A stretch of 64,000 nt of DNA from Pohlia nutans (Eukaryota; Streptophyta; Bryopsida; Bryales; Mniaceae). The notes beneath the pieces are model-generated. The model was not told where the DNA came from and ran no database searches. It saw only the letters and a list, made by a program, of their open reading frames with translations. Location of the stretch: positions 48,141,811 through 48,205,810 of the forward strand of contig CM040085.1 in assembly GCA_022496805.1 (NCBI GenBank), in the 5' to 3' direction. Position numbers and translations under genes: made by a program. Positions 35,963-48,650 of the stretch are shown in pieces (within the stretch, counting starts at the first letter, position 1; each line of letters opens with the position of its first letter).

Positions 35963-38900
35963 ATGGCACAACAGGGGACGTCGTTGCTGGCAGCGTGCGG
36001 AGGCGAAACCGTGAAGCTGTTTGACGTGTCTATTGAGACTGGCGACCCCTGCACGTTCCAATACACTCCCTCTCCGGGCTATCAAGTCAATTGCGCGCGG
36101 TGGAACCACACCAGTAAGTTCAAAAATAGCTTTTAAAATAATCATAGTTAGTGTGTGGATCAAGAGAATCTATTTTAGATGCGCTTTTGGTTTTCTTCAA
36201 GCAAATACATACAGTACACATGAATTCGATAGTGTTCTTCTGATCGTGAATCGTAGTTGTGATTCTTTGCGGATATACCAACGATTTTTCTTTAGAATAG
36301 AGGCAAGCAATGTGTTTCTCGTAGGTTTCACCAACGATGAATGAATGATGGTTGATAATGGACGGATTGCATGATGCATTGAGAAATCTATTATTCTCTT
36401 GAAAGGATCACCGGTCACGGCAAGTATCTATTCTTCTTTAGCAATGGCGGCATATTGAATCTGTACAGTCCTGAATCGACTAAGGCTTCAATGGATTAAT
36501 CTGTGCGAAGAGACACAGTATAGAGATGAGACTCTGCAGATTCAGTAATGACGGACGTTCCTGAGTTTCATTGTCTTCTTAACTGAAATGAATCTTACTT
36601 AATGTGATAGAGGAATTGGTCTGGTATTTATTTCAGTGTCTGGTCATTTCAGAACAGTGTCTGATTTAGTGCTCCGCTATACAGTTGAGAAAGTTTTGGC
36701 AATTCGTCGCAGTGTGTATGGAAGTAGGTTTGACTTTTAAGCTCCCTGCTACCGAGGTAGACTTGTCGGTAGAAATCAACCATGCTAGTGGCATGTCTTG
36801 CGGAGCAGTTCTTATTTCATGGTATTGAGCATGAAATTAATACACAATAAGCAGATAACTCACTAGAATAGGCGTCAAGTTGCATTTCAATTACTAATGC
36901 ACACCACGTTTGAAGTCATTTTGTCAAGATTCTTGTAGAAGGTTACTTTTGCCACATTTGAAACCGCATTATGATGTGGTAGAGGGTGAAAGCGGATTGG
37001 GTTTAAAAATGGTATGCCATTGTTGTTTTAAGGGAGGTACCGGTTTTTTTTGAAGGATATCTTCTTGAAAGAACTGTTGATCTCACCACATTGAGTGTAG
37101 AGAAGACCTTGGTATCACAGACTCTTTGAAATAGGTGAAAAGGTTCCGGTGGTAGGTTTGGCCAATTCTAAAGTATCTGTTACGCAGATTTGGTGGTTGC
37201 AAGTGCTGGAGAAGATTGCAAGATCTCGCTATGGATGAAAAACGGTCAGACAGTGGGAGTCGTACCTCAACCTCGTGCAGAAGCGGATGACAATATCGAT
37301 GTAAGTGATGAGGATGATGTTTCCTTCATGTTCTATTTCTGAAGTATTGCATGTGTAGTACTTTATGAAAAGGGGCATTGACATGCGATACTTTGTAAAA
37401 GCTATGGCACGCCAGGAGAGTAAATTTGTAACGAGCCTTGAACTGGCTGGCAGGCTTTATCTTATAGCAAAGACAGTTGCACAGAAATCGGCTCTTAGTG
37501 GAGTAATTGCTTGTGTTTCTGTTGCAGGAGTCGATTTTGGGAATCTGTTTCAGCAGTAAAGGCTCCCGGTACCTTGGCTCAGGTGGAACTGGAAAGATTG
37601 TCCGTGTATGGGATTTACAAAGGAGGAGATGTATCAAGTGGTTGAAGGGCCACACCGATACTATCACTGGTGTTATGTACAACTGTAGGGATGATAACTT
37701 GGCTTCCATTAGCATGAAGGGTGATTTGATCATCCACAACCTTGCATCAGGAACCAGAGCAGCAGAGCTCAAAGATCCTCATAATCAGGTATGAACACGT
37801 TGCAGCTTGACACACCTCGTGTCTTTGCAAAATGAACGAAGATCACCTTAACATCATGTTGTTTTCATTTGAGCAGGTTCTCAGAGTTATGGAGTACTCT
37901 CGATTGAGTAGGCATCTGCTACTGACTGCTGGTGACGACGGCACTGTCCATTTGTGGGACACCACTTCACGTAGTCCCAAGGCAGGTCAATTCTTGTCTT
38001 TCCTCTTCACTCTTTAATCTGATTTCGTGCTTGAAATTCTTCACATAAGCATATTTAGTCGAATTGAATGTGAGAATGTGTTTGTTGAGGTTAGATGTCT
38101 TGAGTTCAACTGAGTACCTGATTTACCTTCCGTGTTGTTATTTTTTGAAAATCCGTTATTCTTTCATAGCAGAAGATGAGTTTGTGGTTTTGAGTAACGT
38201 TTTGATATTTGGGAATTTTGTTCTACCTCTTGTTTTCCTCAAATTGTTGACCTCTTGTGAGAACTGATATTGCACTAGAGCGAGTGAATACTTGGTATTC
38301 TTTAACAATAACTTTGTTTGCCGCAGTTATCCTGGCTGAAGCAGCACTCGGCACCTACTACAGGGCTCTGCTTCTCACCGACGTCTGACAAGGTCTGTTT
38401 TTGCGACCTTGCATGAAATCATAGAATCTGGGACTATATTCTCTAATGTGATCGCCAGGGAAGTCACTCGGACTGAAAAATCTAAAGCGCACTTCAAGCT
38501 TCGTTCACTCACAACGTTTTTACCACACCAAAACAACTGAAAGTTATCTAAGCGAAATACTGGCTGGTGTCTGCGATAATGGGTTGTAGACCTGACTTTT
38601 TGTGGTTTAAATTCCCTACTGTTTCTCTTCTCATTTGGAAATTCATTAGTTTCTTTGTCATGGTGGAAAGCTGTGCTCTGTTTCTATGCTTTGAAATGAG
38701 ATTTGTCTGGTATCTAGTCACAAGTTTGGAAATGTGAAGAGGCTTCTACCCTCTTTTTAGCAGTATTGATTGAAATGTCAGATGTTGGGTCAGATGCAAT
38801 GGTTATGTGCAATATTTTCTAATATTTCATGCCATATGTATTGCCAGATGATTGTGAGTGGTGGGCTGGACAAGAAGTTATATACATATGACCCTGGTGT

Positions 38901-41900
38901 TAAAAAGCCTGTTTACTGTGTACCATATGAAGCTCCTTTTGCGTCTTTGGCTTTTAGGGATGATGGCAACACCCTAGCAGTTGGTACCAATAGTGGCCGG
39001 GTTGTGTTTTATGATGTACGTGGTCGGCCTCAGCCCTTCACAATCCTTCGAGCTTATAGTGCTGCAGAGGTGAGAAGAAACATAATATGGTGCAATCATA
39101 GGGTTGTACGAATCTGGCTTAATTATCAAGCAGAGGCTTGAATGTTTGTCTTGATATTGGGAAATCTTGTTCTGTGAAGTTCACAATGGAGGGGAACATC
39201 ATTATCATTTTCTGTCTGAATTGTAACGAATTCAGCTTCGTGTACTTTTTCTCTATATAAAGATTCAGATAAAGAAACTGTTCCATTGTTTCAGATTGTC
39301 CGTCATTTCTAATTTGTGTGAAAGAATATTTGCTTTCTTACTTAAGCGATGCTAACGTGCCCTTTCTCAGCATTGGAACTTTTCTTTTCGAAGATCTCAG
39401 CCTGCTGTAGCCTGCGGTGTTTATAATTTCTCTACTCTCGAATTTCAATAATTTTGGACCTTTTTCCTTCTCGTTTGTGCAGGCTGTGACAAGCTTGAGT
39501 TGGCAGCGGTCGAATCCAATCACTGTCAGAGATTCAAGATCTGCTGAGTCTGCTCTTCTAGGTAATAGCAACGAAGAATCAGTTATCATGCCAGATCCTC
39601 TTCCTGCTGGCACCAGAGGCCGGACAACAACCGGTGCTCCTCCTTCTAAACCTAACAACCGTACAAGTTCGTTTTCAAACCAGGAACCTCCAGGTGCTGG
39701 TGGGCCTTCGAGGCCAAAGTCAGCAGGGGGAGATGTTACACCTTACTCTTCCATGCGCGCATGGGGAAACGGTCCAATCTCTAGACTTCAAACTCCTCGG
39801 ACAAATTCGTTCAACTCTGGGAAAGATGACATGGAGGTTTTTTCACCTCTTGTTGATGTACAACCTATTACACCATCAATTTCAGGTTATTGGGATGGAG
39901 GGGGTGCTGGAGATGAATTTAACAAGGATATGGCAGCTGTTGGAGGGGACATCAGAAGGACAAGCAATTGGGGAACCACTTCAGTTCGCCAGTTCTCTAA
40001 CATTGAGGAAGGTAAAGAGGACGTACGGGAGTCACGAGACTCACGTGATTCAAGTATTTCACGCAGGTCTTCTCTCGGAGCTCGGCAGGTGCATCTCATA
40101 ACCATCGTAGCTACGTAGCATCACTTCACAAGAACTAAAAGCTCTTTCTAAGAACTAAGAGCAGATTTTCCTTGGTTCAGCGTTAAGTTCTTTGGTAATA
40201 TCTAGTTGTTAGATGCTTCAGGTACTCTTGACAATGAAACAAGCAGTTCTTATTCCTTTTACAGCGCTGCATGGATGTCTGCTGGTGCTCGTGGTGTTTT
40301 CTTGTTTGGCTATTTCACTTAGACATTTTTTTGGGTGGGTTATTGATCTGGTATTCTAATGTATGCAATTAATGGGCAGGACGATTTACAGGGAAGAATG
40401 TCTCTTGGGTCTTCTATATCAGTTACTCCTCCCCCAGGAATATCTAATAAGTCAGACCGATCTCCGTCCGTAACGCCTCCTGAGGCTTGGGGTGGCGAAG
40501 CTTTGGAAAGGGGTGGCTTAAGGCAACCGACCATGTCCAGGTTCGTGTGTTCACATTTTTTTTTGTCCTGATCTGCATGCTTGGAGGATGCTTTTTACAT
40601 GATAGGCATTTATGGTCTTAGGATGGTCCGGACTTATCTGAGCATCAGAGAGTGGAATTGTCTATTGCTTCTTCTCTACTATGCTCATTTCTTATTAAAA
40701 CTGTCATCATCGATTTGTGTATGACCTACAGATATGCATATGGTAGCTCATGGCCAATTGGATCCTTTTTACCTCATATTAGTTTCATACTACTCATGGA
40801 TTCCGAATTGTTTCTCTTATTTAGAATTGTCCTTTCTTGGTGCAGGTTTGCTTCAACTACAGGTCTTCCATCATCCCGATTTGATTCACTGGCAACTCCT
40901 GCAGAAAGCAAATTTCCTGCCGCCAAGAGTGATATCCCATCGCTTAGATCATTAGATCAAGACTCGTCTGTACCTCTAACAAATGGTGTGGCGCATCAAG
41001 TGCCAGCGAGTGACTTTGAAGCAGCAACTATAGCTGCAAACAAGAAGTTGTTGTCTTACGAGGCACGAGATCTTAACTCAAGCTTTTCACGATCTCTTCC
41101 CGGGGCATTTCCGGGATCTGCTGGGGATGCAGGATCACCTAAGCAAAGGAAGTCGGTTTTGGAGAGACGAGAGGAGAGGGGTGGGGTTTCAGGAAGCTCT
41201 GATGGAAAGAAAGATCTTGAGAATGGCTATGTGTCAAGATCAGATGCAGCCGGTTCCACAGGGGCCACTCCACCTGCATCAAACGTATGCATCCTTGAGC
41301 CCAGTAGATCACAATGCATGTCGTTACACTGCAATGCAGTCCAATCCGCTGTTTGTGCGTGAATTTTCCCATAAAGAAGCTCTTAAATTTACGCTCAGTG
41401 CATGCTGCTACTTTTGGCAGGGCCATGCTCAAGGGAGTGGGCAAAGAGCTCAATTGCCACTTGAACAGCAACAACAGCAACACGGGATAGGAGCCACTGG
41501 TTTCGCTCTACAGTTGGTGCAAAGAGGCCTGGAAGAAAGTCTTGGTGCAGTCCAACGAGCAATTCATGAAGAGGTCCAAAATTTGCATTTGGAACTTCTT
41601 CGGCAGTTTCATATTCAACAGGTAATAACCAGTGTTGGGGCTGGTGTGACATCTTTCTACAGTGAAACTTTGGACAGTGGTTCATTTTAAATACCCGTTT
41701 GAGGTCCACTACTTCTCATAATGACTCTAATTCATTCATTTCACTGAGTACCGTGTAATACCAGTACAACACTGGTAATATCTCGTCTGGTCCATTCAGG
41801 TTGAGTTCCTTGCCACGGTCTGATAATAATGAGTCATGATCATGTACTTGTGTTGGCTCATTATCTCGCCATTCGGTTGAACAAATTCCGGTTGCACGAT

Positions 41901-42097
41901 TGTCGTTTCAATTGTTTGATGTTCAATTTCGGTCTCAATTTGTCCTGATACGGATTCTTTCTTTTCTGAAATCAATTTCGTTTCTGCAGATGGAAATGGG
42001 CAGCATGATGGATTCATTCGTAGCAAAGCAGGAGGAGCTTGTTGAGGAGATCAAGGCTCTTCGTAGGGAAAATCAACAGCTACGAGATCTTTACTAA
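35963..42097 (+). CDS. NEDD1: NEDD1, WD40 protein that recruits gamma-tubulin complexes
   Basis: Eleven exons: 35963-36113, 37188-37300, 37528-37788, 37877-37981, 38327-38392, 38848-39069, 39483-40088, 40380-40540, 40846-41284, 41421-41621, 41990-42097; 810 aa, close to plant NEDD1. The N-terminal ~310 residues form WD repeats ([82 protein letters not shown]). A Ser/Pro-rich linker follows, including [11 protein letters not shown], as in plant NEDD1. The C-terminus is a coiled coil ([20 protein letters not shown] ... [17 protein letters not shown]), the region that in the family binds gamma-tubulin. It acts on spindle and phragmoplast microtubule nucleation. Exon 4 ends AAG|GCAGGT, a GC-AG intron required for the frame. 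A run of Q (LEQQQQQ) lies in exon 10. Confidence 0.95.
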
Positions 42098-42971
42098 CAC
42101 TAGGTTAGTTACATGGCGCGACCCAAATCCATTTACCCAAGTAACACTGGCGAGCTTTAGGATTGAGACCTTTTTGGGTATCTGCCTAAACCGTCACGGT
42201 ACGAATGTATAGAAGAGAGGCATTGCCATTGTATCAATTATGTTCCCGATAGCGTAACTTGCTCAAAGTGATGAGATTCATAGCTTGTTTTGATTTGTAC
42301 GAATCCATCAGATTACATGAAGATGAACTTACATGCGGCCTCCACTGCGTTTCAGTTGTTGAAGAACACATAATTTCAGTTGCAATCGCCAGGGTTTCCT
42401 AGTTTATTTCTGATCTTCATCCGCAAATACTTATGACATCCGTGACTCTTAAAGGCCTTGGGGTAATTTCACTTCTTGATATATGTTATGTATCACTAAT
42501 TTGTTTATCCAAATTTCCAAATTAAAGCTGTAGACGATTTGGTCATCGTCATCACTATTCTCTTCGAAGTTGCATTTGAAGTCCGAGCTACTTTAGCAGG
42601 CCACATGTACTCAGTATGAATGTATTCGTTGCTGCAAATCTGTAATTTAGGGGAGCATTAAATAATTAACTTCTCCTGCTCTTAATGTAAAATTAAGCAC
42701 GTCCTTGGCACTAATCAAACGTAGAGTCCTGCGGTTTGAGAACGTTGAGCTAAGGCAAAGAAGTCATGGCCTGGTGATGACTGGAGCTAGAATACCAATC
42801 ACCACAATACTAATTTTTTTGAAAATATGGGTATGATTTGGGAAACACATTTTGAAGTAGGGGTTGTCCGTCCCTAGAAACTTGTACTAGTCTAGTCAAG
42901 GTTCTTTTACACTCAGCTAATACTCGATTTTGCTATATACATACATAAATATACATCAAAATAGATATCAT

Positions 42972-43045
<74 letters not shown>

Positions 43046-43538
43046 ATTTTTTCATTACAATTCTACATTTTTACATGATATCATCCTGGATATAAAACAT
43101 GAAAAAAATGGATATCATCCTGGTCATAAAGATATATATCCATTTTTTCATTACAGTTCTACATTTCATTTCTTACATGATATCATCCTGGAATTTTAAA
43201 CTACATCCATTTTTTCATTTCTTACAAGGACACTATATCTCCCTAAAATTAAATATATTCCAAGGACAATATTCCTAAACCTTTGATGAAATAGACTCTT
43301 AGTTTTATTCACACTACTGGTAATTCCTAGAAAGATTACAATCATTCTTCTTCTTTTACTAAACTAGGATTAAAAACTTACTATTTTCATGTGAAATTTG
43401 ACTCAACAATGAGAGGAAATGCCCTCTCAAGAACTATTAAACCGTCCATTTCTAGTCCATTTCTAACTCCAAATTCAAATGTATTGATCAATCATATTCT
43501 TGTTTTTGGATCATGAATAGGAAATCTACAAGCCTAGG

Positions 43539-43626
<88 letters not shown>

Positions 43627-43765
43627 CTGATTTTTTATTTTGAAAATAAATCATTTTGACTCCCTATGCTGTTAAAAAATTTCTAATGTAATTAATTTCT
43701 AATTAATTACATCAATTTTTATGATAAAACCCTCAAAGGGTTGGAACAGTTTAGGTTCTTGATCC
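42098..43765. repeat. NEDD1 3' region and two (TA)n microsatellites
   Basis: Dinucleotide TA runs at about 42977-43043 and 43544-43622 dominate. Around the first, ATCCATTTTTTCATTACA and ATGATATCATCCTGGA blocks are repeated two to three times (43043-43215). The Tyr-Ile frame across it is an artefact. Confidence 0.8.
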
Positions 43766-45069
43766 TTAACCTCTAAAGGACCAAAGATTCATGGTTTTAA
43801 AACAATAAATTCAACTAATCATATTGTGAAAAATCAATATCGTAGTTTACTAGCAGGTCCGACACCTTGCTGCCTAATAATTAATTAAAGCTCAAAAAGT
43901 AGGTTTGGCACCTAAAAATAGTATATTGATAATTTCGGCAGTTTTCTCTTTGAATTTTTTAAAATTCGGCTTGTTGTCAAGTCCAACTCTCTTTCATTGG
44001 TTGACAAGTAAGATTTGAATAAATATGGTCAAGAATGCTATGTGCTTTATACAAGTGGAGTGGAGTTGTATCCAACAATGGATGTGGGATATGTGAACTT
44101 TGAGGTGAAGCACCTAGTTAGTCTTCATTTTTATAACACGCATAGTTTTTGCATAAACTCTTCAAATGACATAAAATTTGTTGAAGGTGAAAGATTACTT
44201 GATTCCTAAACTTTTCTTAGACCAACAAAATTCCAAAAAAGTTGATCTTCTATGCACAAATGAGCTTCGAAAAACTGTTAGGAACACATTTTGATTTTTT
44301 GGCCTTTACATGGCTGTGCTGTTTTGTTCATATCTTTTGCATAAAGACTTATTTTGACACAAAACTTGTTGGAGGTGGAAGAAGACTTGATTTCTCAACT
44401 TTTGTTAGTTAGACGCAATTCTATAAAACTTCATCTTCTATGATCAATTGGACTCCAAAAATCTGTGTAGGACACATTTCAAAAGCCTCACCTAGAGTCT
44501 TGCTACTTCTTAACCCATATTCTTTGTGGACTAATGTAAGTGAGTTTGATTACAAGAGCAGCACCTTCTCTCCAATGAAATTCACAAATGCCTCCAAACT
44601 AAGTGAAAATCTAGTGGAAAGTAACAATTTCTTACCTTTAGGCAATTTTGAATTTTAATATCTATTATATTCTGCAAAAGATGCCAATAATTTCCCGAAA
44701 ATTTAGGCATCGACTTTTAGAATTATTTTTTGCCGAACTTACTACGGTAATTTAGATGGGACCAAATTTCATATCACTGAAATGAATGAATTTTTCACAT
44801 TGCATGCAAAAACTGTCCAAAAAAAAGATACCTACTTTCAAATGATCACCAAAAATTCAATACATCTCAAATCGATCTGAAAATTTTACCACACATTCCA
44901 TACATCATGTGGTTTGCTTTTCCAAAATTTCATTAAAATTAAACACGTTTTGCAAAAGTTGCAGCTCTTCGAAGGTGAATGTACCCCAAAAAACGTCCAA
45001 AATACGAACGTCGGGACGGTTAGGGGTTAAAACAAAATGAGGTATGATTTGGGCTTCTTGGTCCTTTAA
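43766..45069. mobile_element. Family A TTAA-MITE split by two later insertions
   Basis: Family A starts at TTAACCTCTAAAGGACCAAA, runs to about 43840, resumes at TTTAGATGGGACCAAATTTC (44750) and again after 45030 (GATTTGGGCTTCTTGGTCC) to the TTAA at 45066. The first interruption is a family F element (about 43841-44748). The second ends ACGGTTAGGGGTTAA at 45030, another TTAA element whose left end was not identified. Confidence 0.7.
43841..44748. mobile_element. Family F element, ~0.9 kb, nested in family A
   Basis: Left part GGTCCGACACCTTGCTGCCT then AATAATTAATTAAAG, right end GAATTATTTTTTGCCGAACT then TACTACGGTA; both match the 280-bp element at 21431-21710. The longer interior includes an imperfect ~190-bp internal duplication (GAGGTGAAG..., GTTGATCTTCTATG / CTTCATCTTCTATG). 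No transposase recognised. Confidence 0.65.
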
Positions 45070-45303
45070 CCCCTAAAGGACCAAGGATTCATGGCTTTAA
45101 AATAAAAAAAATAATCAATCATATTTTGAAAAATGCAATTGAGATGGGACGAAATTTTATATCACTAAAATCAGTGAAAATCATCGCAAGTGTTGGTAAA
45201 AAAAAAAACAAGTAAATTCTATAAAAAAAACCCATACAGGACCTACTCAGAACTACTTAAAAAAATCATGAGATTTGATTTGGGTTCTTGAATGGTCCTT
45301 TAA
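45066..45303. mobile_element. Family A TTAA-MITE, tandem copy
   Basis: TTAACCCCTAAAGGACCAAG at the left end, shared TTAA with the element before it; right end GGTCCTTTAACTCC runs into the next copy at 45300. Confidence 0.75.
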
Positions 45304-45632
45304 CTCCTAAGATTTGGGTTACTTGGGCCTTTAAGGATTCATTGTTTCAAAATGACAAATTTAATTGATCATATTGTGAAAAATATAATTCAAATGGGAC
45401 CAAATTTTATATCCCTGGAATCAATATGGATCATTGCATGTCTGGATAAAAAAATTCTTTCTCTGTTCCGAAATAAAAAGCTCGTGAGAACACTGCTTCC
45501 AATTCTCAAAGATGCTTTCAGTTTATTTTGGTACGGAGAGAGTAAGTAAATATTGAACGTGAGAAAATCCACATAGGACCTTCTTAAATCTGATGAAGGC
45601 CCAAGTTGAGGTTCTTGGTCCTGTAGGGGTTC
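45300..45632. mobile_element. Family A TTAA-MITE carrying a Stowaway-like insertion
   Basis: Left end at TTAACTCCTAAG, right end decayed (GGTCCTGTAGGGGTT). The interior is interrupted at about 45456-45541 by CTCTGTTCCGAAATAAA ... TTTATTTTGGTACGGAGAGA, an inverted-repeat element of Stowaway type. Confidence 0.65.
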
Positions 45633-45884
45633 TTGAAATGTGACTGTGGTTGGCATCACTATTCGGGAAGAACCGGCAGTTAGTTACAAGTCAGTCGATT
45701 GATTTTCTGAAATAATTGGTTGAATCTCAAGTATAGAGATTAGGCAAAAGACCGGACTAAATGACTAAAATATAGTTATAGTTATTATAGAAGAAATTTA
45801 TATTTAGTATATTCGTAAAGAAAACCCAGTTGGTTTGGGAGAATAAAGGAAACTGACTTGTTGGCTTAAATAGTATCCCGAACA

Positions 45885-46160
45885 CTGGTTGGCATCCACG
45901 TCCACTTCACAGGCTGCTGGAAATGCCACGTGGAGGTGTTCTAATATAGAAGTGAAATGTGACCCAATTCACAGGTTGGTGGAAATGGCACCGTGGAGGT
46001 GTTGTAATATAGAAGTGAAATGTGACCCAATTCACAGGTTGGTGGAAATGGCACCGTGGAGGTATTGTAATATAGAAGTGAAATGTGACAGTGGTTGGCA
46101 TCCACGTCCAGTTCAGGCAGGTTGCTGAAAATGCCACGGTGGTGTTGTAATATAGAAGCT
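45885..46160 (+). repeat. Tandem repeat in the AWPM-19 promoter
   Basis: Four units of about 66 bp: GGTTGGTGGAAATGGCACCG, TGGAGGTGTTGTAATATAGA, AGTGAAATGTGACCCAATTC. GGTTGGCATCCACGTCCA lies at both edges (about 45889 and 46094). Unit 1 contains GCCACGTGGAGG, a CACGTG/ABRE-type core that later units have as CACCGTGG. It lies 400-680 bp upstream of the ATG. Confidence 0.8.
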
Positions 46161-46424
46161 GCCAGTCTGGCACGAGAGTTAACTAGACAAAGTATGTGCA
46201 GGAAGCCAAAAACTTCCGAATTCTGATGACACATGGGCGCCCTCCGGAATCCTCATATTAACTAGTTACCGTCTTATTACACGCAACTCAGTCGGACTCC
46301 CACATTGCAACTCCACACGCGGCACTCCCTCAGTCCTGGCAAACCTCTCTTTCCTTCTTACAACGTCCCAGGTCCCACGCCAGCCTTTCTACTTGCGAAC
46401 TAGCAGACCACTGATCTCTCTCTC

Positions 46425-46440
46425 TCTATATATCATACTA
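46425..46440 (+). promoter_or_regulatory. TATA box of the AWPM-19-like gene (probable)
   Basis: TCTCTCTATATATCATAC about 130 bp before the ATG is a well-formed plant TATA region following a CT tract. Position fits a 5' UTR of roughly 100 bases. Confidence 0.5.
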
Positions 46441-46564
46441 GTCCGTCCCAGAGCCATCGATCAATTGCTTGCATGCTAGCTTGCCTGCTCGATCGATCGA
46501 TCGATCTACAGCAGAAAACCATCAATTAGCCGGACTACTACTGTACGTACGTGCTTCGCTCACG

Positions 46565-48387
46565 ATGGCGTTCGGAATCAGCAAAGCCATGCTGATCCCT
46601 CTCATGGTGCTCAACTTCTGCCTCTACTTCATCGCTGCGGCACTGATTGGCTCTGTTCTCAACCACGACTTGGACGGTGGAACCACCGGTGAGCTAGCAA
46701 ATCCTTCTCTGTCACATGAATTCATGCCAGTGCGTACACGTGTGTTGTTCTGTTTGAGGAACCCACACAGTTTCTGATGACTCGATATATGTGGAATTAA
46801 TTGATTCCAGTCTGTGTGGTTTTGTTTGTGGATCAGAGGAATACACACAGTTTCTGATTATCAGAGTTGCGTATATATGTGTGGGATTAATTCCAGTCTG
46901 TGTGGTTGTGTTTGTCGCTCTGAGGAACACACACACACGTACAGTTTCTGATGACCCGATCGAGTTGCATGTATGTATGTGGAATGATTGCTAGCAAATC
47001 CTGTCACATGAATTATATATGCCAGTACGTCTGTTTGTAGCTCTCCGGAACACACGTGACACAGATTCTGATGACCCGAGCTAGTTGCATGTATGTGGAA
47101 TGATCGATAGCAAATCCTCCTCAGTCTGTCTGTCACATGAATTATGCCAGTACGTGTGGTTCTGTAACTCAGCGATTCTTTCTTCTTTTCAATATTAATG
47201 TTGTTCTGCCACTGTAAGTTGGCCATTTCTGGAGTGATACTGAAATAGTGGACAAGTGCACTAACATTGTTGAAACAACAACCCCGGTTGTGTTTGTGGC
47301 TCTAAGGAATTAATGAATGAATACACACAGTTTCTGATGACCCTGAGAGTTACGTTGCATGTATGTATGGTCGATTTTCTTGTATTGCAGGGAATGTGGT
47401 GACGCCGACGTTCATCGTGGTGACGTCGATTGCGTGCATGGTGGGGCTGGCGTCGGTGTTGGCGGGGCTGCACCATGTGCGCGTCTGGCGAACGGAGAGC
47501 TTGGCCGCGGCAGGCGCCGTGTCGCTCATCGCGTGGCTGCTCACCTTGTTGGCCATGGGCATTGCCTCCAAGGAGATTCACACTCGCTATGGCCGCTCCA
47601 AGAGACTGGTATGTACCATCATCATCATCATCATCTTTCCCAACTTAAATTCACCTTTGACTGTGTAACTCCTGACTGTCACGTACTGCCAACGTCACAT
47701 AATAACTGTATGCTATTCTACACAATGTTTACTTCAATGACATAATTTGAATGTGTGATAATCAAGTGTAGTATAGTGAATGATTGTCAACTCAACCTTC
47801 ATAGTTTGAATGTATAAGTTCAAGTGTGCATGTTTGATAGTGAATTCAACCTTTTTACTGTGACATAATTTGAACATGTCACAAGTGTGTTCTAATGAAT
47901 GACAGTTTACTTAAATCCTCTTTATTATTTTGACATAGTTTGAATGTGTAACAAGTGAATGATAGTTATTTTGACATAATTTGAACATGTGTGAATGGTA
48001 GTTAACTGAACTTTTTTTTTTAAAGCTTAGTTTGCCATAGTTTGAATGTACATGGTTTGTAAGTGTGGTATAGTATAGTGATGACAGTGTGTACGTTATA
48101 ATTAGGCAGTGTAGCATGTTTTTTGAGAGGCCATAATAAAAAGAGGTTTTGAGTGAACATCATGGATTGAATGATGTGGGTGGTCGCTAGATTTGGCTGA
48201 CATGGTGAAATGAATTTGTGTGCAGAAAACAGTGGAGGCATTTATGATCATTCTGTCGCTAACGGAGCTGCTCTACTTGCTGGCGGTGCATGCGGGCACA
48301 GCTACCCAGGAGGGGTACCCCAATGCTCCTGGCCCAAGGGCGGTGAACGATCCCAAGTTAGGCACTCCCGCCGCCGCTGCCGTCTAA
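46565..48387 (+). CDS. PM19L: AWPM-19 / PM19-like plasma-membrane protein
   Basis: Three exons: 46565-46688, 47391-47608, 48226-48387 (167 aa, GT-AG, phases 1 and 0). Four hydrophobic segments: about residues 7-30 (IPLMVLNFCLYFIAAALIGS), 48-68, 85-100 (AVSLIAWLLTLLAMG) and 118-138. LAGLHHVRVW followed by TESLAAAGAVSLIAW and GIASKEIH are hallmarks of the AWPM-19 family, first described as an ABA-induced wheat plasma-membrane protein and linked to freezing or desiccation tolerance and, in rice, to ABA transport. The loop between the first two membrane segments is short: the HFSPIYFPMGN-type stretch recalled from angiosperm members is missing. Intron 1 is full of imperfect repeats (CACACAGTTTCTGATGA, TCACATGAATTATGCCAGTA). 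An ABRE-like core occurs upstream. Confidence 0.88.
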
Positions 48388-48650
48388 TTGCACATAATTA
48401 CACTATCTCGGTTTTGGTTTTCACAATTGATGGATTTTTTTTGTTCATGGTGTACATATCATCATTCTACTGTTAGTACATGCATGCTGTTTCCCATACA
48501 GAACTTATTGATACTGTAATAAAGGTTTTTTTTTTGGGCAGTTGAGTTATCTGAAAACAGAACTGTCTGGTTTTCAAGCAGAGTCCAAGTAGAGTTCTCT
48601 TTCTATAATTATAATTTTTGACAAGCATTGTTCATGAATAGTTTTAATGA
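48388..48650 (+). other. AWPM-19-like 3' region
   Basis: Probable 3' UTR; AATAAAGG at about 48519 is a plausible polyadenylation signal about 130 bp past the stop. Confidence 0.5.

Noticed and set aside
39634..40101. 155-codon plus-strand frame
   Set aside because: Out-of-frame shadow of NEDD1 exon 7.
42930..43199. Open frame with a long Tyr-Ile repeat
   Set aside because: Pure translation of a (TA)n microsatellite.
46469..46777. Earlier in-frame start for the AWPM-19-like protein
   Set aside because: The ATG at 46565 gives the family-typical N-terminus; the upstream extension has no resemblance and lies in the probable 5' UTR.
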